A program made the position numbers and the translations under genes. DNA of 18,364 nt from DASQFU01 sp035632955 (GTDB taxonomy: Bacteria > Eisenbacteria > RBG-16-71-46), in contig DASQFU010000219.1 of NCBI GenBank assembly GCA_035632955.1, forward strand, positions 1-18,364, in the 5' to 3' direction. This document shows, in pieces, positions 1 to 5,885 of this stretch. The notes beneath the pieces were generated by a model. It had not been told where the DNA came from and made no database searches. It worked only from the letters and a program-made list of their open reading frames with translations. How positions within the stretch are numbered: position 1 is the stretch's first letter; each line of letters starts with the position of its first letter.

Positions 1-13
1 CCTCTTTATGGGC

Positions 14-30
14 CAACGCCCGTGGCGTTG
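14..30. repeat. Short perfect hairpin upstream of first gene
   Basis: CAACGCC and GGCGTTG form a 7-bp perfect stem around a 3-base CGT loop. No T-run follows, so an intrinsic terminator is not demonstrated. It may be the 3' end structure of a gene lying to the left of the window, or chance in GC-rich DNA. Confidence 0.3.
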
Positions 31-99
31 ATGAGGAGGTCGGGTTAGGGTGCACGCGTTCCCGCACGAGGCGGGGACCAAGAGCGGAGGGATCCGATC

Positions 100-492
100 A
101 TGCGCCTGCTGTTGCTGGTCCTCCTGGTCATCGCCGCGTGGTACGGCTGGAAGAGCTATCCCGGGCTGGTCGCCCGGCGCCCCGGGCACGAAGCCGTGGT
201 GGAGAACGCGAGCCGCTCGCAGCTCGTGCGCGTGCGGCTCTCGGTGAACGGCCAGACGTTCGCGAAGGAAGTGATGGCCCATGGTGACCAGGCGAAGTTC
301 GCCTTCAGGGTCAACGAGGACGCGACCTTTCGGCTGGTCTGGGAAGTCACCGGCAGGATGGGCGAGGTGACCTGGATCGGCGGGCGCGTGCCGATCGGCC
401 CGATCCTGCAGCGCCATTATTTCCGGATCGAGGAAAACGGGAAGGTGATTCACCGCTCCGAGAACAAGGCCGACGCCGCGCCGGCGCGCTAG
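100..492 (+). CDS. Small membrane-anchored protein of unknown function
   Basis: This encodes 130 aa. Residues 1-16 are a leucine/valine-rich hydrophobic helix, an uncleaved anchor or a signal peptide. A soluble domain with alternating beta-like stretches follows (for example VVENASRSQLVRVRLSVNG and YFRIEENGKVIHRSE), so the bulk is probably outside the cytoplasm. The ATG at 100 is preceded by GGAGG at 86-90 with a 9-base spacer, which supports this start. I do not recognise the family. The beta-rich pattern, with a polar VNGQTF turn, could be an immunoglobulin-like or DUF domain. It is transcribed towards the M20 operon, and the two stop codons lie 17 bp apart. It has no same-strand partner in the window, so context gives no functional clue. 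Confidence 0.75.
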   Translation: MRLLLLVLLVIAAWYGWKSYPGLVARRPGHEAVVENASRSQLVRVRLSVNGQTFAKEVMAHGDQAKFAFRVNEDATFRLVWEVTGRMGEVTWIGGRVPIGPILQRHYFRIEENGKVIHRSENKADAAPAR

Positions 493-514
493 CGGTCGGT
501 CGCCGGCGCTAGCG
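487..514. terminator. Twin CGCTAGCG palindromes, possible bidirectional terminator
   Basis: The 8-bp palindrome CGCTAGCG occurs at 487-494 and again at 507-514. Because each copy is self-complementary, the two can pair as an 8-bp stem with a 12-base loop in either transcript. The stop codon of the rightward gene (TAG, 490-492) sits in the left copy and that of the leftward M20 gene (TAG, 509-511) sits in the right copy. Neither side has a U-run, so terminator activity is inferred only from the convergent position. Confidence 0.35.
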
Positions 515-1690
515 TTCGGAAGCCGGCGCGGAACCCGCGCCATTCTGCTGGGCGCAGAAGCGAAGCGCTGCCTCGATCAACACCCGGCTGCAAGACTCGA
601 CCGAGCGCACGTCCACCCACTCGACGGCTTCGTGCGCGCCGGCCCCGCTCGGGCCATAGTTCACGGTCGGGATTCCGGCCGCCGCGAAGATCGCGGCGTC
701 CATCCAGTAGGCGACGCCCGCCTCGGGCGGGGGAGCGCCGGTGACGTGCGCGACGGCCTCGCGGACGCTGCGCGCGATCGCCGAGTCGCGGTCGCAGGTG
801 AGCGGCGAACGATCGAACAGACGCCGCACCTCCGCGGCCTCGCCGGCGTCGCGGACGACGTGCTCGAGCTCGGCGATCACGGCCACCGGATCCTCGCCGG
901 GCAAGGTGCGGCGCTCGACCTTGAGCCGGCACTCCGGCGCGTACGTCGAGAGGCCGACGCCGCCGCTGACGAGCGCGCAGTGGAGCGAAGCGGGGCCGAC
1001 CAGGGAATGCTCGCGCCGCCGCAGCACGTCGCGATCGAACGTATCGAGCGCCACCAGGATCCGTCCCATCCGCGAGATCGCGCTGATGCCAAGATCCCAG
1101 GCGCTACCGTGGGCTGCGTGCCCAGCGGTCACGATTTCCGCCCACACGAAGCCCTTGTGAGCCAGAATCAGGCGCCCCTCGCTCGGCTCGGTCACGATGC
1201 AGCCGTCGGCGCGATGCCGGCTCACGAAGTCTTCGGCACCGAAGCTCTCGTACTCCTCGTCGGCCACGAGCGCCAGCAGCACCTCGCCCGCGAGGTCTCG
1301 GCGGGCGAGCTCGGCCGCCGCCCACATCACCGCGGCGGCGCCGCCCTTCATGTCGTAGCTGCCGCGGCCGAACAGCCGTTCACCCTCCACGCGCGGCTCG
1401 AACGGCGGGATCGACATCCCAGCGGTCCCGACCGTGTCCAGATGCGCGCACAGCACGAGGGTGGGACCGTGGCCGCTGCCGGCGCGCGCGACGGCGTTGG
1501 GGCGGCCTGGTCGCGGCGTCTCGAGCCAGGCTTCGACGCCGTGCCGCGCCAGCCATTCGCAAGCGAAGCGCGCCACCGCTTCCTCGCCCCGGCCTTCCTC
1601 GGGAGCGATCGCCGGGTTCACCGAAGGAATGCGCACCAGGTCGCCGAGCAGCGCGACGATCGATTCGGAGTCGGTCGCCTTCGCGGTCAT
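509..1690 (-). CDS. M20 family zinc amidohydrolase (ArgE/DapE/CPG2-like)
   Basis: This encodes a 393-aa cytoplasmic (no signal peptide) metallohydrolase that would cleave an amide bond in an N-acyl amino acid or small peptide. The full di-zinc site of the family is visible: H83 and D85 in CAHLDTVG, bridging D113 in GSYDMKGG, catalytic E145 with E146 in ADEEY, E168 in VTEPSEG, and H353 in GAHEAV. H194 in HAAHGS matches the lid-domain histidine that completes the active site across the dimer. The length is normal for ArgE/DapE. The ATG at 1690 overlaps the stop of the GntR gene as ATGA. It is the last gene of the MFS-GntR-M20 operon, so it is more likely a catabolic deacylase than a biosynthetic ArgE or DapE. 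The substrate cannot be read from sequence. Confidence 0.92.
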   Translation of the reverse strand: MTAKATDSESIVALLGDLVRIPSVNPAIAPEEGRGEEAVARFACEWLARHGVEAWLETPRPGRPNAVARAGSGHGPTLVLCAHLDTVGTAGMSIPPFEPRVEGERLFGRGSYDMKGGAAAVMWAAAELARRDLAGEVLLALVADEEYESFGAEDFVSRHRADGCIVTEPSEGRLILAHKGFVWAEIVTAGHAAHGSAWDLGISAISRMGRILVALDTFDRDVLRRREHSLVGPASLHCALVSGGVGLSTYAPECRLKVERRTLPGEDPVAVIAELEHVVRDAGEAAEVRRLFDRSPLTCDRDSAIARSVREAVAHVTGAPPPEAGVAYWMDAAIFAAAGIPTVNYGPSGAGAHEAVEWVDVRSVESCSRVLIEAALRFCAQQNGAGSAPASER

Positions 1691-2424
1691 TGCGTCGCCT
1701 TTCGTTCGCGCGCGGGGCCGCTGCGCAGCCAGGGCTCGAGGAACTCGAGACTCACGCGCCAGTTGGCTTCGAGCAGGCGCAACGCCTCCGGCTCGTCGCC
1801 GGAGCGGATGGCGGATGCGATCGCCTGGTGCTGCGTGAACGAGGTGATCACGCGACCGGAGTCGCGCATGTAGTGCGTTTCGTAGCGGTACGCGCGATTC
1901 TTCAGCGCCGCAATGGCTTCGAGCAGGCTGCGATTCCGGCAGCGCTCGAGCAACGCCCGATGCCAGCGCACGTCGCATTCGAGCGCCGCGCCGGCGTCTC
2001 CGCCGGCCAGCCCGAGGCGCGCGTTGATTCGCTCCAGCTCGGCCAGTTGGCCGCGCGGCCAGCCGCCGGCGCGCAGCGCGAGACCCTCGAGCGTCCATAG
2101 CATCGGGTAGATCTCTTCGGCTTCCCGAGACGTGAGCGGCTGAACCGAAAACCCACGGCCGGGCTCGGTGCGGACGAACCCTTCCCACTCGAGACCGAGC
2201 AGCGCCTCCCGCAGCGGCGTGCGGCTGACGCCGAGCTCGGCCGCGAGTCGCCCCTCGTTGATGCCGGCGCCCGGCGCCGGGTCTCCGCGCAGCATGCGAT
2301 CCATGAGCCGCCGCCGCACTTCGCTGCGCAGCGGCGTGCGCACGATGCCGGTCCCGCTCCTGGCGGCTCCGCGGCCGGGACCGGCGCGGGCGCGGTCAGG
2401 CGCTCTCGCCCGTGACCCACTCAT
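1687..2424 (-). CDS. GntR family (FadR/FCD) transcriptional regulator
   Basis: This 245-aa protein has an N-terminal winged helix-turn-helix (about 29-97; the recognition region LAAELGVSRTPLREAL is classic GntR, followed by the GRGFSV wing). A helical FCD ligand-binding domain (about 102-232) follows. D151 and H155 (DVRWH) and H199 (QHQAI) fit the metal-binding positions of FCD domains. Residues 1-28 are a basic Ala/Gly/Arg-rich extension of no clear role, so the true start could be slightly downstream. The gene overlaps the upstream MFS gene by 29 bp and the downstream M20 gene by 4 bp, indicating one transcript. It probably represses its own operon by binding the TGTATACA palindrome at 3615-3630 and is released by the transported or hydrolysed compound (inference from operon logic). 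Confidence 0.93.
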   Translation of the reverse strand: MSGSRARAPDRARAGPGRGAARSGTGIVRTPLRSEVRRRLMDRMLRGDPAPGAGINEGRLAAELGVSRTPLREALLGLEWEGFVRTEPGRGFSVQPLTSREAEEIYPMLWTLEGLALRAGGWPRGQLAELERINARLGLAGGDAGAALECDVRWHRALLERCRNRSLLEAIAALKNRAYRYETHYMRDSGRVITSFTQHQAIASAIRSGDEPEALRLLEANWRVSLEFLEPWLRSGPARERKATQ

Positions 2425-3607
2425 GACGGCTCCTTCCTCGCTGCGTGAACAGGAACACGAGCATGCCCAGCATCCCGACGGCGAACGCGACCTCGAGGGG
2501 CAGGCGAGGCGAGATCTGCCACAGCACGCCACCGAGCACTCCGGCCGGCACCACCACCAGATTGCGGATCGTGTAGTAGAGACCGACCGTTCGTCCGCGG
2601 CGCTCGGCATCCGCCGAGTCAACGATCAACGACTTCCGCGCCGGCTCGCCGATCTCCCGCAAGCCGCCAACGACGAACGCGCCGATCAGCGCGAGCGACG
2701 AGTCGGCGAATCGCACCCCGAGCGGAAACAGCGCGAAGAACACGAACGTCAGCGCTACGAGCGGTCCGCTCCCCATGCGTCCCGCCAGCTTGCCGCCGGG
2801 CAGATAGCTCGCGATCGCGACGCTCTGCTGGAGCGCGTACAGCGCTCCGAACGTAAGCACCGAGCGTCCGAGCGGCCCGGTCACGTAGAGGACGATGAAC
2901 GCAGCGCCGATGCCCTCGCCGATCCGCACCAGGCAATCGGCGATCAGCAGCCGCCGCAGCGCGGGCGGCAACGTCGCGTGACCGGCGTCGCAGGGCGCCC
3001 TCGAGACCGGTGCGCCGTCGCGGTCGCTCCAGCGCTGGATCGCCAGGACGACGAGGCCGATGCCGACCGTCACCAGACACGCGACGCGCACTCCCGCGAC
3101 CAGCCCGAGTCCCGCGATCAGAAGCCCGCCCAGCGGCGCGCCGATCACGCGTGGGAGCCGCACCAGGACCGATTGCACGCTGAAAGCGATCGCGCGACGG
3201 CCGGGCGGAAGCGCCTCGCCGATCACCGTGAACGTGGTCGGAAACGCGCCCGCCTTCCACGCCATCACGAGCAGCAAGCCGAGGAACATCCACGCCCAGT
3301 GTTGGGCGAGCGCGTAGACGAGATAGCCGGCGGTCGCGAGCGCCGTGAACAGCGCGAGCGCCCCGCGCCGCCCCAGGCGATCGCCGGCCCAGCCGCCCGG
3401 ATATTGGTAAAGCCCGTCCAGCAGGTCCTTGCACGAGGCGAACAATCCGACCACCAGACCGCTCGCCCCGAGCGACAACAGGTATTTCGGCAGGTAGGCT
3501 TGCCACAGCTCCTCTCCCAGCCCGAGCAGGAACAGGCTCGCGCCGAGCACCGCGACGTTGCGCTCCAATCCCAACGCACGGGCAAGCACGGCGCGGCCTT
3601 GGGCCAT
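2396..3607 (-). CDS. Major facilitator superfamily transporter
   Basis: This is a 403-aa inner-membrane protein with about 12 hydrophobic segments. Motif A lies in the loop between TM2 and TM3 (GGWAGDRLGRRGA, around residue 72-84). A central hydrophilic loop near 195-212 separates the two six-helix halves. The gene leads a three-gene operon with a GntR/FCD regulator and an M20 hydrolase, so the cargo is probably the regulator ligand and the hydrolase substrate or product. The ATG at 3607 has no Shine-Dalgarno sequence, and the operator and the -10-like TATACA lie immediately upstream, so the mRNA may be leaderless or nearly so. The direction of transport is not determinable. It resembles multidrug or sugar-phosphate-like MFS proteins only in general features. 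Confidence 0.9.
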   Translation of the reverse strand: MAQGRAVLARALGLERNVAVLGASLFLLGLGEELWQAYLPKYLLSLGASGLVVGLFASCKDLLDGLYQYPGGWAGDRLGRRGALALFTALATAGYLVYALAQHWAWMFLGLLLVMAWKAGAFPTTFTVIGEALPPGRRAIAFSVQSVLVRLPRVIGAPLGGLLIAGLGLVAGVRVACLVTVGIGLVVLAIQRWSDRDGAPVSRAPCDAGHATLPPALRRLLIADCLVRIGEGIGAAFIVLYVTGPLGRSVLTFGALYALQQSVAIASYLPGGKLAGRMGSGPLVALTFVFFALFPLGVRFADSSLALIGAFVVGGLREIGEPARKSLIVDSADAERRGRTVGLYYTIRNLVVVPAGVLGGVLWQISPRLPLEVAFAVGMLGMLVFLFTQRGRSRHEWVTGESA

Positions 3608-3614
3608 GGAGCGT

Positions 3615-3630
3615 ATTTTGTATACAGAAT
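3615..3630. promoter_or_regulatory. GntR/FCD-type operator at the MFS promoter
   Basis: ATTTTGTATACAGAAT is symmetric at 14 of 16 positions about the core TGTATACA. It matches the TNGTNNACNA pattern known for FadR-subgroup GntR regulators. It lies 7 bp upstream of the MFS ATG (3607) and includes the best -10-like hexamer (TATACA on the minus strand), so a bound regulator would block RNA polymerase. A GntR gene is second in the operon, making autoregulation the simplest reading. Confidence 0.7.
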
Positions 3631-3633
3631 CGC

Positions 3634-3646
3634 CGCTGGTCCAGCG
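3634..3646. repeat. 13-bp palindrome next to the GntR operator
   Basis: CGCTGG-T-CCAGCG is a perfect 6-bp inverted repeat with a 1-base centre, 3 bp from the GntR operator on its upstream side. It could be a second protein site or, as RNA, a hairpin after the methyltransferase gene (stop at 3671). No T-run accompanies it. Confidence 0.35.
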
Positions 3647-3670
3647 CGATGTTGGCAGCGAGCCTTGGAC

Positions 3671-4498
3671 TCAAGCGATCGGCCGTGTGGGCGATGACGA
3701 GGGGCCGATGAGCGGCGACGACCAGGGGCCGGGCGGCGGCGGCGGTGATGAGCCGGGCGACGTGGGGGCCGGCTGCAGCGCTTCGCGCCGCCGCGCGACG
3801 ATCAAGTGAGCCAGAACTTCGTCTCGATCGAAGAACATCCGGTCCAGACCTTCGAATCCGAGCTGGAGCACGACGTACAGAACCCGCGCCGGAATCTCGG
3901 TCAGGACTCGGGTCGGCCCGCGATTCAGCCGATTGATCCCGGCGATCGTCGTCAGCCCGGCGCGCGACCAGAGCCCGCCGATCTCCAGGAACTCGATCGG
4001 CTCGAAGTCCGCGCGCTCGAGCAGGTGCGCGGCGCCGTAGCGCGTGAAGCGGAAGTAATCATGCGGCGGATCGTGGAGCGGGGCCATCTGCGTGAACTCG
4101 AGGATCAGCGTCCCCCCTGGTCGCAGGACGCGGTGCGCTTCCTCGAGCATGCGCACCGGGTCGGTGAGATACGTGAGCATCGAGAGCCCGAGCACGGTGT
4201 CCACCGACTGATCCCGGATCGGCAGCGCCTCGGCTCGGCCGAGCGCGTCCGGCCCGCGCGTCCTGGGATCGAACCCTGCCGGCGCCATCAGATCCACGCC
4301 GATGTAACGCGTGACGTGGCCCTGCAGGTGCGGCGCGAACGCCTTGGAGCCACACCCGACGTCCAGCAGGACGCCGTGCGCGTGGCGGCGCGCGCGCTCG
4401 AGCACGCGGATGATCTTGTGGTTCGCGAGCCAGTTGAACTTCCACACCGACCACTTGCCGGGACGCGAGCCGGACAGCGCGCGCCAGGGCGAGGTCAA
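3671..4498 (-). CDS. SAM-dependent class I methyltransferase (Methyltransf_11 type)
   Basis: This encodes 275 aa. Motif I is LLDVGCGSKAF (44-54), the acidic end of strand beta-2 is GVDLMAP (67-73), motif II/III is RDQSVDTVLGLSML (95-108), and LRPGGTLILEF (125-135) is the conserved post-motif. Together these define a small-molecule or glycan methyltransferase. The start is TTG at 4498: GGAGG at 4504-4508 sits 5 bases away, and the codon overlaps the stop of the upstream gene as TTGA. An in-frame GTG at 4510 is the alternative. The last ~30 residues are a proline/serine-rich tail that looks unstructured. Being coupled to a deacetylase-like protein and near a GT-C glycosyltransferase, it likely modifies a surface glycan (inference). 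Confidence 0.88.
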   Translation of the reverse strand: MTSPWRALSGSRPGKWSVWKFNWLANHKIIRVLERARRHAHGVLLDVGCGSKAFAPHLQGHVTRYIGVDLMAPAGFDPRTRGPDALGRAEALPIRDQSVDTVLGLSMLTYLTDPVRMLEEAHRVLRPGGTLILEFTQMAPLHDPPHDYFRFTRYGAAHLLERADFEPIEFLEIGGLWSRAGLTTIAGINRLNRGPTRVLTEIPARVLYVVLQLGFEGLDRMFFDRDEVLAHLIVARRREALQPAPTSPGSSPPPPPGPWSSPLIGPSSSPTRPIA

Positions 4499-5766
4499 TC
4501 CGTCCTCCACTCGAGCAGGTACTCGCCCGGATTGACCTCGGCGCGCACCTCGCCGTCTTCGAGGCCGAGTCGCACTTCGTCGCGCCGGCCGGCATCGCGC
4601 AACCCGACACGGGTCACGCCCGCGGGCGCCGGGAAGCGCACCGGCTCGCGCGGCACGCCATAGTGCCGGAGCAGGATGCCGCGACTGCCGATCGGGCGCA
4701 CCGACCAGCCACGCTCGACGAGCTGCCGCGTCTCGAAGTCGGTCAGGAACACGGCGCCCTCGCCCACGAGCAGATGCAGGAGATCGCGCAACTGCCCGCG
4801 CCCGGCTTCGGACCAGCCGGGATCCAGATGCGCGTAGTTCGCGCGATGCGTGCTGATCACCGCCGGCTGGCCCCGCCCCCATGCCTCGCGCGCCCGGCGT
4901 TGCACGACCTGCGGGCCGAGACGGCCGCGCGGCTCGTGTCCCCCGCGGGGTTCGAACGCGATCCGCGGCGGCAGGTAGAAGCGGCGGCCCTGGAGATCCG
5001 GCCAGCGAAACTGATGCAACAGGTGCCGCAGGCGCGGCAGCGGATGTCCGGCCTGCTCGGCGCGCCCTTGCAGCGTGACCACGCCGAGCCGCTCGGCGTC
5101 GGCTTCGAAGCTCTCGTCCCAGCGGTAGTCCGGCGCACACAGCGACGTCGGGGCGCGCCCGAACAGGTCGCGGAACTTCGTGAACGCGAGCTCCAGATTG
5201 CGGCTCCGATCCTCGGCGGGCTCGGAAGGGTCGTACTCGCCGCTCGCTTCGACCGCCTCGCAGACGACGCATTGCTGCTCGTGCGCCCGGCGCGCGTCCG
5301 CGATGCCGCGCCGGAGTGCCCGGAGCCAGGCCGACTCTGGCACGTGATGCAGGCCATGGAGCTCCGGCCACCAGACGCCGACCTCGATCGCCTTACCAAC
5401 CTGCTGCCACATCCCGGACCGCTGCCAGCGCGACGGCGTGTCCGGCAGATCGACGAGCGGGAGCGCCGGCACTTCGAACTGCGGCGGCGTCAGGCGCGAG
5501 AAGTCGGGAGCCGCCACGATCGTGTTCGCCTGCCAGATCGGCGGCAGACCGTCGCCGCCGCGGAACTCGAGCAGGGCGTTGGCGATTCGATCGACGTCTT
5601 GGGCGCTTTCCAGCGTCGAGCGCCCGTAGATGCGTCCGGCGGGGCCGCGCCAGGACGGTGTGTCGGCCAGCACGCGGAAGGCTTGTTCGTCGGGGGCCCA
5701 CGCGCAGAACCCCCAATCGTCGCTCTCGAGAACCACCGCCTTGAGGCGGCGCCAGTCCAGGTTCAC
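4495..5766 (-). CDS. Polysaccharide deacetylase-like (NodB-fold) protein
   Basis: This encodes 423 aa with no signal peptide. The N-terminus carries VVLESDDWG (11-19), whose Asp pair matches the first catalytic motif of carbohydrate esterase 4/NodB-fold proteins. ELHGLHH (135-141) supplies an HxxxH zinc pair (H137, H141). RAPTSLCAPDYRWDES and STHRANYAHLD resemble the later R/H motifs. The C-terminal ~70 residues look like a small beta domain. The GTG start at 5766 is chosen because GGAG at 5773-5776 lies 6 bases upstream and the extended -10 at 5798-5806 lies upstream of it; the longer Met start at 5844 would precede the promoter. It overlaps the methyltransferase gene by four bases. It probably acts on a glycan intermediate in the cytoplasm; true deacetylase activity is not proven. 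Confidence 0.75.
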   Translation of the reverse strand: MNLDWRRLKAVVLESDDWGFCAWAPDEQAFRVLADTPSWRGPAGRIYGRSTLESAQDVDRIANALLEFRGGDGLPPIWQANTIVAAPDFSRLTPPQFEVPALPLVDLPDTPSRWQRSGMWQQVGKAIEVGVWWPELHGLHHVPESAWLRALRRGIADARRAHEQQCVVCEAVEASGEYDPSEPAEDRSRNLELAFTKFRDLFGRAPTSLCAPDYRWDESFEADAERLGVVTLQGRAEQAGHPLPRLRHLLHQFRWPDLQGRRFYLPPRIAFEPRGGHEPRGRLGPQVVQRRAREAWGRGQPAVISTHRANYAHLDPGWSEAGRGQLRDLLHLLVGEGAVFLTDFETRQLVERGWSVRPIGSRGILLRHYGVPREPVRFPAPAGVTRVGLRDAGRRDEVRLGLEDGEVRAEVNPGEYLLEWRTD

Positions 5767-5797
5767 CGGCGACTCCGTAGGTCGAAAAGGACGCGGC

Positions 5798-5806
5798 ACT
5801 ATAGCA
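5798..5806 (-). promoter_or_regulatory. Extended -10 promoter for deacetylase-methyltransferase operon
   Basis: On the minus strand TGC-TATAGT is an extended -10 element (TGnTATAAT type) in otherwise GC-rich DNA. No good -35 lies 16-18 bp upstream, which extended -10 promoters tolerate. The expected start near 5791 gives a leader of about 25 nt to the GTG at 5766. Confidence 0.55.
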
Positions 5807-5828
5807 CAGCGTTTCGCGCGCCCCGCGC

Positions 5829-5880
5829 GTTGACAGGTTCGCACGTCGTTGACACGTTCGCACTCGGGTGACAGGGTGCG
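5829..5880. repeat. Three tandem 19-bp repeats, probable operator array
   Basis: GTTGACAGGTTCGCACGTC (5829-5847) is followed directly by GTTGACACGTTCGCACTCG (5848-5866), with 16 of 19 positions identical. A decayed third unit beginning GGTGACAGGGTGCG follows (5867-5880). The array fills the gap between the divergent promoter and the glycosyltransferase start (5886). The first two units contain TTGACA, a perfect -35 hexamer, but no convincing -10 is found at the right distance, so an operator or iteron-like role is as likely as a promoter. Confidence 0.55.
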
Positions 5881-5885
5881 CCGCC

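Noticed and set aside
1..48. Possible C-terminal end of an upstream gene (frame 1, reading LYGPTPVALMRRSG then stop)
   Set aside because: Only 15 codons are available and I cannot tie them to any family; other frames are equally open.
632..1873. Long plus-strand reading frame opposite the M20 gene (413 codons)
   Set aside because: It is Arg/Ala/Gly-rich shadow of a well-defined M20 protein, with no motif or ribosome binding site; typical of GC-rich DNA.
2168..3697. Plus-strand reading frame of 509 codons opposite GntR and MFS genes
   Set aside because: It is composed of Gln/Arg/Asp/His-rich low-complexity sequence, the expected antisense of hydrophobic membrane-protein codons.
3671..5371. 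566-codon frame containing the methyltransferase, as if it were a fusion protein
   Set aside because: The N-terminal 290 codons are the off-frame shadow of the deacetylase-like gene; family similarity and the ribosome binding site begin at 4498.
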